Source: Mallotus nudiflorus (lineage: Eukaryota > Streptophyta > Magnoliopsida > Malpighiales > Euphorbiaceae). Taken from it: a DNA stretch of 64,000 nt. The stretch spans positions 1,736,501 through 1,800,500 of the forward strand of contig CANTUR010000112.1 in NCBI GenBank assembly GCA_947683625.1. The letters run 5' to 3'. Below are positions 11,760 through 21,680 of the stretch, piece after piece. Position 1 is the stretch's first letter, and the number at the start of each line of letters is the position of its first letter. The notes beneath the pieces were generated by a model, which searched no databases, had not been told where the DNA came from, and saw only the letters and a list, made by a program, of their open reading frames with translations. Position numbers and translations under genes: made by a program.

Positions 11760-14049
11760 TCAAGAAGTTTGAGATCTGCAATATGCTGACATAGTTTTGG
11801 AGAAAAACATATGTTGAACACCTTCAGCTTTGATTATGGGAAAAATGATCCCAGAGGCAACCTACAGCAAGAAATAGATTACATAAGATGAAAGCCCCGT
11901 TAAGCAGAAATTTGTAAATTTTAATTAGAATCATTCTATACATACTTTGGTCATTCTTGCCCCTATCCACATGCGCTTAGCTGAAGGCAAAGGAAATATT
12001 AAGCGGCCAACACCATATATAGCCACAGCGAAAAAGTGAGCGATCAAGCTCAATGGACGGGGGTTCAGACCTGAGAGGAGAGCAATAGGACCGTTTGAAA
12101 ATACGCCTCCAAGACTCAAATAGTCGAAACATGCTTGGCGCATTTCCTTCCGTGCTGGATCATGTGAAGCACTAAACACCTTGTATAAGGCTCCTGCCAA
12201 CGTATTTATGGTGGATGCCACTGGCTGGAGAATGTAGAAATGCAATTTTTTTGTTAGCATCAGTTTACTTTCTTTGATATGGCTTAATGCTGGTGAAGGT
12301 TTAAAAAAATTTATAGATTTACCTTGCGAAGTGAGTAGAAAGACTTGAGATATTCACAAAGAGCTGATGCATCACTCAAATCGTGCAAAGGCCTAAGAAG
12401 ATTCCTCAGTACAACTATATCAGACAGTGCCACAGTCATTCCTCCACCGGTTAAAGGATGCCTCATATTAAACGCATCTCCCAAGAGAAGTGCGCCTGGA
12501 GTGGGAAGAGGGGCAGCAGGCATGCTTCTGTTAGGCATTGTTCTTATCTTCCCTTTGTTAATGGCAGATATGAAAGCACCTGACAGCTCAAGGGGAATCT
12601 GAAACACGCAGGAATCAGATCAGCGTAGATAATCAAAGAAAAAGACTCTGCATACATAGATCAGTCTGCTAAGAAAAATTTCACTACCTGGGGAGCCACC
12701 ACAGACTTCAAATAATTGGCCATTTCACCATTTGAAATTGAAGGTAGCTTTTGGCCAGCTGGTATGTCAACCAAACAACGAATTTCAGAGCTACTAATAC
12801 GGTAGAACAAGATTGGTGAAGGGTCAGCCAGAACAACATGTCCATAATTTGGGCATGGAAGCTCACAATTCTCCAAGATCAGTGCAATGAAGCAAGAGGG
12901 GATGTCAACCTGCATAAATTGCAATGTTCGCAAAGTTTAACTCGAGCCCAATAAAATACTTAAATTTTAGAAGCGATGAATACATGTGATGCTCTAGCTG
13001 ATGAAACAAGAAGGCTTAACTATACTCGTTTGCATATTAAGCAATGAATTCAATGTCAAGTAGGAACATGATATTTACCTTAGGTTCACAAAGAGAGCCT
13101 CGCAAATTTGAAAAGCAGCCATCGCACACTATTGTAAGTGGAGCACAAGCAGTGAGCTCTTCACCAATTTTAGTTTTGTATTGGACACCCTTGACAGTCC
13201 CCTTCACTTCTAGTAGAGATGTTACTGTTCCTTCTTCCAATCTTACACTGCAGAGACAACAAAAAGAATATCAGGACTTCTATTCAACAATTTTTTTAGA
13301 TGGAATGTGAAAGCAGAGTAAGATTACTTGGGTAGAGTAGCAGCTTTTTCGCGCATTCTTTGAACAAAACGTCCATTGTGAAAGCTTCTTCCAGACACAT
13401 TGGAATCAAAGCTTTCCAAGGGATAAGATAGCTTAGTGCTTTTACCATCCTTGTACAGTGCATATCCAAATACCTGTTGAGCATCAATTCCTTCTACACA
13501 ATCTGCAGCCACTCATATATAAAATATATGCAAAGAATAAGAACATTGACTTTCTAGCTTGAGAACTTAAGAAATTGCTGCGTTTCCATTCTTTTTATTT
13601 ACCTTCAAGGCCTAGCTCAATTAGCTTCAGGTAGCCACCAGGTTGCAGGAGTTCTCCAACAATTCTGTCCTGCAAACTCAAGTCTCTTTCAATCACATGC
13701 ACTCTTCGTCCCTCCTGCAATTTTATCAGGATACAAAACAGGTTAAAGATTAACCCTTTTTCCTGTTCAAATCGATTCCAATGTTCATTGAGAAGGCAAG
13801 TAGAGATAGATTAAGACGAAAGAGGAAAAGATTCACCTTGCCAAGAGTGTAAGCAAGAGCAGAGCCAGCAACACCTGCCCCAACAATGATTATATCTGTA
13901 TTCATGACATTCTCTGACTGGATTGATTCATTAACATCAACCTCCATAGATGCTTCAGTTTTCTTGTTTACTGTTGATCTATAATGCAAAAACCGAAATC
14001 CCAGAACACTTATAGCTATGGTTCCTCCCATGATATATTGATACTCCAT
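11760..14049 (-). CDS. SQE: Squalene monooxygenase (squalene epoxidase), intact
   Basis: Squalene monooxygenase converts squalene to 2,3-oxidosqualene with FAD, O2 and electrons from NADPH-cytochrome P450 reductase at the ER membrane, feeding sterol and triterpenoid synthesis. Eight exons on the minus strand: 13837-14049, 13603-13714, 13328-13502, 13079-13247, 12688-12909, 12323-12598, 11946-12224, 11760-11861. All introns are GT-AG and lengths total 1548 bases (515 aa plus stop), normal for plant SQE. Visible: an N-terminal membrane segment (residues 5-22, IMGGTIAISVLGF), the FAD dinucleotide fold (DIIIVGAGVAGSALAY, 52-67), the DG motif (VCDGCFSNLRGS, 207-218), the GD motif with substrate-site residues (LLLGDAFNMRHPLTGGG, 334-350) and hydrophobic C-terminal segments. 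The start chosen is the first ATG of the exon (MEYQYIMGG). The copy at 49442-51722 has the same structure but a frameshift, so this is the functional member of the pair. Confidence 0.96.
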
Positions 14050-14174
14050 TTTCTGAAACTGATACTGAAGCAAAGATGGGATTTCTTTTGCTTCTGTTCT
14101 GATGGGTGGTGTGGTGAGTACTTAAAGCTTGAATCTTGAAATTGTTTGTGTTGTGTAGGAAACTGATTGTTGCT

Positions 14175-14188
14175 TCTCTTATATAGAG
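14175..14188 (-). promoter_or_regulatory. TATA box of the intact SQE gene
   Basis: On the minus strand CTCTATATAAGAG lies about 130 bases upstream of the SQE start codon, leaving a leader of roughly 100 bases. The same box is preserved in the other arm (49304-49315). Confidence 0.6.
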
Positions 14189-14308
14189 GTCTAGTTGGTC
14201 AAGGAATTGCATGAGAATTGATCTAAAATGGTGTTGAAAATTGGTCAAACAATGAAGTATGGAATTTTGTAATGTGGGATGTGGACAAATGCTTATTAAA
14301 ACTTTCAT

Positions 14309-15383
14309 GTAAACTTAGAATTGCTGTCAAGATCTTGGAAACAAGGCCAGGCCAAAGACTATTGACCTGAAATTAACCATTATTGATAAGACAAATCAGT
14401 CTATTCACATCCTCCGCTAATCTATACATGTAATTTCTAAGGTTTAAAATATGAGATTGTCATTCTTTGTCAGTAACAAAATTCAATATCAAAAAAGTTT
14501 AATTAAATATGAGAAAAAGGGTAAAATAGAAAAGAGTTGCTAAAAAAGTAATCATTCGAGAGAAAATTGATAGAATTTATAAAGTTTAATGTAAAAAAAA
14601 AATTAAATTTAAAAAAATGGAGAAGAGTTCCAAAGGATATCATAATTATTTAAAAATTTGTGGTGCCTATCATAAGCATTAACACTTAACGTAGATTGAT
14701 ATTGCTCGTAAATAATAAAATTTAATCTCAAAAAATTTAATTAAAAATAGGAAAAATAGAAAAGCGTTCACAAAGTTTTTAATTTTTTTAGGTATCTCCA
14801 ACTTATCTTAAATTTGATGTGAATACAATATAAAAAATTAACCTATAATTTTTTGATACAATAAAAAGTAAATCTATTCTAAATTTAAATTCTCCATTTT
14901 AAAATATTTTTATAAAGAAGTTTGCAAACTCATCATATCTTTAAATATCTTTTTTTTTTAAACTACATCCCTTTAAGTGTCTCAAAGAAAATTTAATTAC
15001 TCAACATTTCAGCATTTTTAATAACTTCGATGCTTACATGCCATGCCAAGAACATTTCGTCCTGTTGCTAATGGTACCAGAAAAGGAAAAATTTCCTCCA
15101 AATTGTTCAAAGTCAGTGCATTTACATGTCAAAACTAACAACGCAGAAGCTAGCAAAAGTTGTCGGGGAGGTGAAATCATAAATTCAAGTAATCCAGGTC
15201 TAATGTAACGGAGAATTGAAGTGATAAAAAGGCACCAATATAACCTGTAGAATGCCAATAAAGCTTGAATCAAATGGTCTAAGTGGAGGTATCCATAACC
15301 TTCAATCCTTGGTAGGGGCTATATCTTGAACTTTATATCCTTATCTCTAGTTTGTAATAACCCTTGATAATCGAAGTAACAGT
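14309..15383. other. Spacer between SGS3 remnant and SQE in the left arm
   Basis: This holds the SQE upstream region and the former SGS3 3' flank. It contains no open gene. Several degenerate copies of a short AT-rich module (TTTAATTAAA...TTTTGAGATTAAATTTTRTTATTTAC) occur here and in the matching right-arm spacer, in both orientations. About 15020-15330 matches the SGS3 3' flank of the other arm (about 48060-48400). Confidence 0.5.
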
Positions 15384-17652
15384 ATTTGATTTGATCCATG
15401 AGAAATTGTTCTCGGGAATTCATCTGCAAAAGCATACATTAAGAAGAAAATACAACAATAAGGAATTAATACCAGTGCAAAAGTATTAAGATGAAAAAAA
15501 AAGGCTTAATGATCATACTAATCGAAAATCGAATATACCTTGGTTTCCTTTATATTATAATTTGAAGGAATTTCAGTTTATTAAAATGATCGTAACTGTA
15601 TTATTGACTTACAACCTATGTAGCATCGAAATAGAAATTGAAAAATATAAAAACGGATACGGCGAAAACCCATTTCTTAAATTATAAGAAACGAAAATGT
15701 AGAGAAAACATGTAAATATTAAAAGTATAAGGGTAATTAAGTATTAAAAATATACGAATATATATAAAGATAAATTTTATATATAAATTTTGAAAATTTT
15801 TATGTATTCTATCAAGAAATAGTATAATTATAGAAATTATTTTGTTTAGTTAAGAAAAATATAAATTTTTTTTATTTTGTCTTTTTTCTTATTTAAGAAA
15901 ATACTAAAGGAATATAATTTTCACGTTGAAAATGCGTTTTCAAGTACGAAATGTGTTTCCTAATTTTTTATACTTGTGGAAACGGCTCTGAAATATTTTT
16001 GAGGAGCTTTCTAAAGTTTCCAATATGAAAACATCTCCAAAATGTGGAAAAATCTATTTAGAAAAGTTTCCGCGCATCATAGATTACAACAGTAGCTTTT
16101 TGCAGTTCAAATAAACTATGTAGGGTATGGATATATGAATCAAAATTTACTAAGAGATTAATTCATCATGTGTTGTATAAGTCATTCATTAGAATACATA
16201 GGAAACAGAAATTCTAAAGTAATGCCTGCTGTCATCAATAACATAAAAAATTTCCCTCAGCTAATAACTGTGATGCACCAATCACAAGCTTGCATGTTTG
16301 CTTTATTTTTTTCCTTTTAGTCCTTTTCAGGACAAATTCAGATTGTCTACAGCCTTTAACTGTCAAAATCCTAGCTCATAAGTTTCTGATATCTGCATAA
16401 AATATATTTACATGCATAAATGCCCTTTCGAAAGACATTTAGAACCCAGAAACCATAACAATGACATTCTCATAGGTTTCGTTGCATCTAACAAATCAAT
16501 CAATCATAGCAAAAGTATCAGTGCCTGATACTGTCTAACAAGCCCTTGATAACACAGTTCTCAAGATAATAATACCTACGGATACAAGACACAATAAAAT
16601 CACAAGCTTCATGAACCTCTTTACATCCAAAAAATATACTGCAATTTACCAAATACATTAAACAGTCAAAAAAATTACCTCTTCCCGGTTTGTTTCAAGC
16701 AAAAGTTTAGTTTGCTGTCTTGTATTGTGGTTTTCTTCAGTAGTCTTATGCAGTTTCTCGCTCAGCCTGGTTGCATAGTCAGCTAGAATTTGATAATCCT
16801 TTGGTTCTTTAGCCGCCTTGTCTTTAAACTTGGCAAGCTGTTGATTATTATCATTTATTTGCTTTATTTGTCTTTCGACCATCTCTTGGAATGACCTCAT
16901 TTCAAATTTTAGCCTAGACCTCCCTAAAAAATTCCAAGAGATTAAGAACAATTATCAAGATCAATATGGGAAAGGGAAGCAGAGAAGTGAAAGCAACTGA
17001 ATCACATCACTTAATCAAAGTAAATATTTAGTGTCTGCATCTTCACATAATCAAAGTAAACATTGTTCTAAATTAACTCAGTGATAGCAACATGTTTCTC
17101 AAGTCACTTTCTATATTAGAGATACTAGTAATTCATGGCCTATGCACATATATTTTGATCCATCTCATGCTGAAAATGTGTGCACACTGTAAAATTGACT
17201 AACCCGCATAATGACAGTTCCCCACTATTTAACTGTGTGGATCCAACTTTATGAGCAGTTGCATTCCCACCCTGATAAATGCATCTGTTCTGTTGAGAGG
17301 ACAATTCATTTCCACAGCTAGATAAATTCTTAGAATCAGCATTTTGAGTCGTCCTCACATTACCATTACATTGCATCCCCAGCTTATTCGTCAAATTTGG
17401 ACATCCCCATGCACCAGGAATAGAATTCTGGGGACCCCAGGCTTTTGCAGAATTCTTTCCATTCTGCGGAGAAACTACAGTGATGTTCGTTGCATTCTTT
17501 TTACGGAAATGCTTAACATGGCTGCCACCAGAACCTTTTCCATACACACTCCCCAGCTGGGGAAATGGATCACTGTCGTTATCATTCATGACGTGCGTCA
17601 TTGACTTCCTTTCTTTAGAAGCTGTCTTCACCAAAACACTGTCTGGTACCAT
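15384..17652 (-). pseudogene. SGS3: SGS3 pseudogene with two internal deletions
   Basis: This is the inverted copy of the SGS3 gene at 43779-47698. It keeps the N-terminal part of exon 1 (17217-17652, start MVPDSVLVK), the coiled-coil exon (16679-16923, same 245-base length as the good copy) and the first part of exon 4 (15384-15423). About 1.03 kb is missing at 17217, where sequence after STQLNSGE joins directly to intron sequence containing TGTCATTATG. That removes the zinc-finger/XS exon parts. A second loss of about 0.94 kb at 15384 joins exon 4 to the 3' flank at a shared CAAAT and removes the C-terminal exons. The copied segment also stops about 360 bases upstream of the ATG, so any promoter or leader further upstream was not duplicated. 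It cannot make SGS3; any transcript would be a non-coding or truncated relic. Confidence 0.93.
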
Positions 17653-18079
17653 ATTTTGTGAAAAATAAAAGTCAGTTCAGAGTCACCATATTGGAATCAA
17701 CCAAATGGAACCCATCTATATCTTAGCAAAATCAAGCAGTTGAGTATAAAAGCTACCTTAGTAAACAATGAAAAGTATGCAAGTAATTAATTATTAAATA
17801 ATGCCAAAGAATGCCACAAGATTCCAGCAATGACGTGGTATTATCTCATATTATATTAATCTACGAAACCAATTAATATTTTTATGTTACACAAACAAGA
17901 ATCAAGAATCAAGAAACAACTAAACCAAGAAACAAAACTGGAACACTGTTATATCCCTCTTTTACATATGGGTTTCTCATGAGTATTCCAATAAGCGAAA
18001 TGGGAAATAAATCCGGGAGAAAATATACCATATGACCGACTTTCCATGTCAGATAATGACATGGAAAGACAAGCAAATC

Positions 18080-18511
18080 AAATCTGTATATGGTATTTAT
18101 CTTTAGGCACATTAATGATATGATATTATTACGGAAAATGAATATTATTTCTCTCAAATATTCCAAATTTATTAGTTTTCAAGGCCAAGTGCCAGTTGTT
18201 TCGTTAGACAATTGTATGTATTATATCACTGAATTAGTAAAGTTATATAAACAATAGAAAGAAATCTAAAAATCTAATTTTCCTTTGCATATGCAAAGGA
18301 AAATTAGATTTTTAGATTTCTTTCTATTGTTTATATAACTTTACTAATTCAGTGATATAATATATACAATTGTCTAACGAAACAACAATTGGCACTTGAC
18401 ACTTGACGTTGAAAACTAATAAATTTGGAATATTTGAGAGAAATAATATTCATTTTCTATAATTATATCATATCATTAATGTGCCCAAAGATAAATACCA
18501 TATACAGATTT
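18080..18511. repeat. Spacerless 432 bp palindrome
   Basis: Arms 18080-18290 and 18291-18511 are near-perfect reverse complements meeting at TTTGCAT/ATGCAAA with no loop. The first 73 bases from the centre match without a break. Further out there are a few substitutions and one insertion of about 10 bases in the right arm (a doubled ACTTGAC tract). The palindrome starts 67 bp from the inner end of the left duplication arm and ends 33 bp before the TATA box of the gene at 18617. Confidence 0.95.
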
Positions 18512-18543
18512 CAAGTAATTTCCTTTGAAGGTTAATTAAATTG

Positions 18544-18550
18544 TATATAA
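18544..18550 (+). promoter_or_regulatory. TATA box of the IDA-like precursor gene
   Basis: TATATAA at 18544-18550 lies 67 bases before the start codon at 18617, giving a short leader of about 40 bases. Everything further upstream within 460 bases is palindrome, so the proximal promoter of this gene is the palindrome arm. Confidence 0.6.
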
Positions 18551-18616
18551 GAAGGGGGTTGAAGCATATTTTGATGCACTTTATTTTGCAATTGAATTGA
18601 GAATCCAACGAAAAGA

Positions 18617-19060
18617 ATGGCAGAAGTTGGTGCAAATTGTTTATGGGTAGTTTTAGTTTTCACTTTTGCATGTTGTTTTGCTAATGCTAGATTTGCACAA
18701 CAACTAACATTTACACATACAAATTTTGGGGAGCTACCTAAAGGTCATGTTCCTCCATCAGGTCAAACTCCACCAATTCATAATCCCCCACCAGCATTGA
18801 AGCATTTGAATTTTGGATCTCTACCAAAGGGTCCAGTCCCACCTTCTGGAGGGACTCCGCCAATCCATAATCCCCCACCAGCATTGAAACATTTGAATTT
18901 TGGATCTCTGCCAAAAGGTCCAGTCCCACCTTCTGGAGGAACTCCGCCAATCCATAATCCACCACCAGCATTGAAGCATTTAAATTTTGGATTTCTGCCA
19001 AAGGGTCCAGTCCCACCTTCTGGAGGGACTCCACCAATTCATAATCCACCACCTTTCTAA
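18617..19060 (+). CDS. Multi-unit IDA-like secreted peptide precursor
   Basis: An intact single-exon gene for a 147-residue preproprotein. Residues 1-24 are a signal peptide (hydrophobic CLWVVLVFTFACCF, likely cut after FANA). The rest is four tandem 29-residue units starting at residues 36, 65, 94 and 123, the last truncated. Each carries FGxLPKG, then VPPSG, then PPIHN, joined by a PPPALKHL linker. IDA and IDA-like precursors carry a single C-terminal EPIP peptide with the same layout (FGYLPKG, PIPPS, ending RHN), which signals through HAESA-type receptor kinases in organ separation and stress. Here the block is repeated and the Lys/Arg before HN is replaced by Pro-Ile. Units 2 and 3 encode the same residues with six silent differences, which suggests selection. 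Pro residues are likely hydroxylated. The function is inferred; a proline-rich cell-wall protein is the alternative. Confidence 0.8.
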   Translation: MAEVGANCLWVVLVFTFACCFANARFAQQLTFTHTNFGELPKGHVPPSGQTPPIHNPPPALKHLNFGSLPKGPVPPSGGTPPIHNPPPALKHLNFGSLPKGPVPPSGGTPPIHNPPPALKHLNFGFLPKGPVPPSGGTPPIHNPPPF

Positions 19061-19837
19061 ATTCTGATTTCAATATTGTAATATTGAAATCTCTTAAAAA
19101 AAAATTACCCAATAATGTACGCACGATGTTGTTATTTAATAAATTGCTTCTCTTAATCTTTCCAATTGTGTCCAGAAGTTGAAATCTTGAACTATATTGT
19201 TTTCCATGTGTTTCTTTTTTTCCATGTGTTTGATATCAATTCATGAGGATGACGTATTTTGCTAGTAGAAATCATGTGTAATGAATGACTATTATTTTTC
19301 TTTTCAATATATTGTCACTAGTGGTAGTAGTTTTAATTTATGTCCATTTATGTAATGTTTAAACTAAAATCTTACATGCTAAACTCTTTTTTTAGGCCAA
19401 GTTAAATATATATATATATATATATTTCTTTTACATTTGATGCCTCCCGGTAGTTATAAGGACTTCGATTATTTTGGAATCGAGTTGGATGGATCCATTG
19501 ATAGGGCAAAACTTCTCAATAATTATTTTTTTTTATAAATAATACTCGAACCCGATATCTTATTTAAAGGAATTTAATTTTTTTGCCATTTGGACCAACA
19601 AATGTTGGTAAAAAAATAATCTCTTTTTTAAGCACTTAAATATTGACATGTTATTATGAATTATGTACATTTGTTTTGTTTTATTAAATTTTTGTATTTT
19701 TTAGTTGTTACATTAAACCCTTTTTACACAGGAAAAAAACCTTGTAACCTAATAAGAGTACAAATAAAAGTACAAAATTTTAATAAAATAAAGATTTTTA
19801 CTGCACTACTCTTATGTGTACGTATATCAATTTGTAA
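19061..19837. other. 3' flank of the peptide gene and AT-rich spacer
   Basis: AATAAA-like and T-rich signals just after the stop (about 19135-19145) could serve polyadenylation. Beyond that the stretch is AT-rich with a short TA run near 19408-19424. No gene was seen. Confidence 0.4.
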
Positions 19838-20751
19838 GGTCATCTCCAACCATAAACATCAAAATACAACAAATTTTATTCTAAAATGCATATGTTATAG
19901 TAAATTTGCTCCAACTCATAATTTCATTTTCAACTACAAAAAAAATATTCTTCACATATTCCTATCCAATACTAATATTATATTATTTAAACATTTTACA
20001 TATTATACTCATAATTTATTCAATACTTACAATGCACTCATATATTTATTTATAATAAATTTTATTGTTTGAATATATTTTTAAAAATAAATAATATATA
20101 ATACATTCACATATTTTTAAAATTAAATAATATAATATATGAAGAGAACTAAAGACATTAAAATAAAATTACTAAAAAAACATAAAATTACATCTTAAAA
20201 TTAAAGTAGTCTATTACAAGCGCTAATTAAATTGAAAAATACAAATCATATTATTAATAATTTAATCATTTGAATTTGAATATTTTTTCTCAAATGTTCA
20301 ATTAATGCATTGTGAGATGCAACATGAGCATCTTTATCCTTAGTTCGTTAGAGCAAGAAATTGTCTAGAGTTTAATATTATTTAAGTAATTTAATATTAA
20401 TTTTATTTAAATAAAAAAATATTTATTAAATAAAAAATTTATATTATTTAAGTAAAAAATCAATATTATTTTAAGTGACAATATTATATTATTTAAATAA
20501 AAATAATTAAATCAAATTTATATACATTTAATAATAATATGATAAATATAATATAAATTTAAACTAAATTAAACAAAATTATTTGGACTATATTGAAATG
20601 AATTATTAAAAGAAATTGTTATTGAAATTTAAAAAAAAAAAATACAAATGCCTAATGCAGCCAACTTTGCAGAATGAAATAAGAAGTGGCGCAGCATTTG
20701 AGAGCAAAAGGGGTGCCTTCTTGACATTCTAGTGCAGGGCTGGAGATGCCC
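19838..20751. mobile_element. PIF/Harbinger-type non-autonomous element
   Basis: The block starts GGTCATCTCCAACC and ends GGCTGGAGATGCCC, imperfect terminal inverted repeats of the common plant GGGCATCTCCAACC type. It is flanked by a 3 bp target duplication, TAA, at 19835-19837 and 20752-20754. Inverted termini plus a 3 bp T-W-A duplication are typical of PIF/Harbinger. The 914 bp interior is AT-rich with no intact transposase frame. Confidence 0.75.
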
Positions 20752-20849
20752 TAAAATGGCCTAAATTATTGGTTAAAAGTTGAAATCAGTTATTTTATTT
20801 TAGTTACTTAGTTGGCACACCTAAAATCTATTCATATGGTAAACTCTAT

Positions 20850-21273
20850 ATAGGAGTGTGCATTGGTTGGTTTGGTTGGATGTTAATTGGTGGAACAAAA
20901 AATCAATCGATTTTGGGAAGGCGTATATTAAATTGAATATAACCGAAGAATCAACAGTTTGGATTTTTGAAATAAGTCAGAATGTTCAATTCAATAATTC
21001 AAGTTAGGCCATTGTGGGTTGGGCTAAAAAATTAAAATCCAAAATGTACAAAATATATTTGTAAACTTGCAAACTCTCTCTATATATATATTTGGAAATT
21101 CGATCGTCAATCTGAGCATAATTGAACCGACTTCTGAATTTCCAATATTCGCTACTTCATCAACTGAAATCCAATATAAGTCAAAAGCTGAACCGAAGCA
21201 AAAAATCAATTTGATTTCGATCGGAATTCAAGTAGCGGTCGGAAATTGCAAAGAAATAAAAAAAAAAAAAAAA
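20850..21273 (+). mobile_element. Candidate A-tailed retroposon
   Basis: The segment from GAGTGTGCATTGGTTGG to a 16-base A run (21258-21273) has the outline of a short retroposon with a 3' A-tail. Its interior contains GAACCGA-type words common in degenerate plant repeats. No target duplication or pol III boxes were confirmed. Confidence 0.25.
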
Positions 21274-21680
21274 CCATGGAAGGAAGTGACTTTGAATGGT
21301 AATGACACCATAAATGGAAATAGAATAAATGAAATTTAATGAATTATAATATAATTTTAAAATAATTGGAAACTTTCCTCATATATAGAAGAAAGTATTA
21401 AAAAAAAAGAAACTACTGAGATTTAAAATTGATTCTAAATAGCTAGTGATAGAAATTAAGTAATAACTTTTCCTTGAAAGCATTTTGAGATATGAAATTT
21501 AATTTTTACCGTCATTAACTCAAAAGGGACGGACTATCATCTATTGTGTAGTTCATCAAAATTTAGGCCATATGATATTTCTATTTAAAAAAAAATCTAA
21601 AAAGAGGAATAATAAATGGCAAGCCCTTTTACAAATAGTAAAATTAGTAATTTTTTTAGGGTTAATTACTATAACAGTTT

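Larger units (their letters stand above)
9185..18013 (-). repeat. Left arm of the large inverted duplication
   Basis: This arm is the reverse complement of 43398-54155 and is collinear with it through SGS3, the SQE promoter, all SQE exons and introns, the relic SQE exon and about 1.5 kb of spacer beyond. The outer end is near TTAACTNAAAAAGATTATAAT (about 9185 here, about 54155 opposite). The inner end is at GGGAAATAAATCC (18002-18013 here, 43399-43410 opposite). It is about 2 kb shorter than its partner because of two deletions in the SGS3 copy. Identity by eye is high along exons, introns and spacers alike, which means one segmental event rather than separate gene copies. Confidence 0.93.

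Noticed and set aside
18738..19124. 128-codon frame on the minus strand opposite the peptide gene
   Set aside because: It is a mirror of the repeat units in the plus-strand gene; it has no signal peptide or family resemblance, and the plus frame has the TATA box and IDA-like motifs.
19656..20072. 138-codon plus-strand frame
   Set aside because: It crosses the boundary of the Harbinger-type element and has AT-driven composition with no domain.
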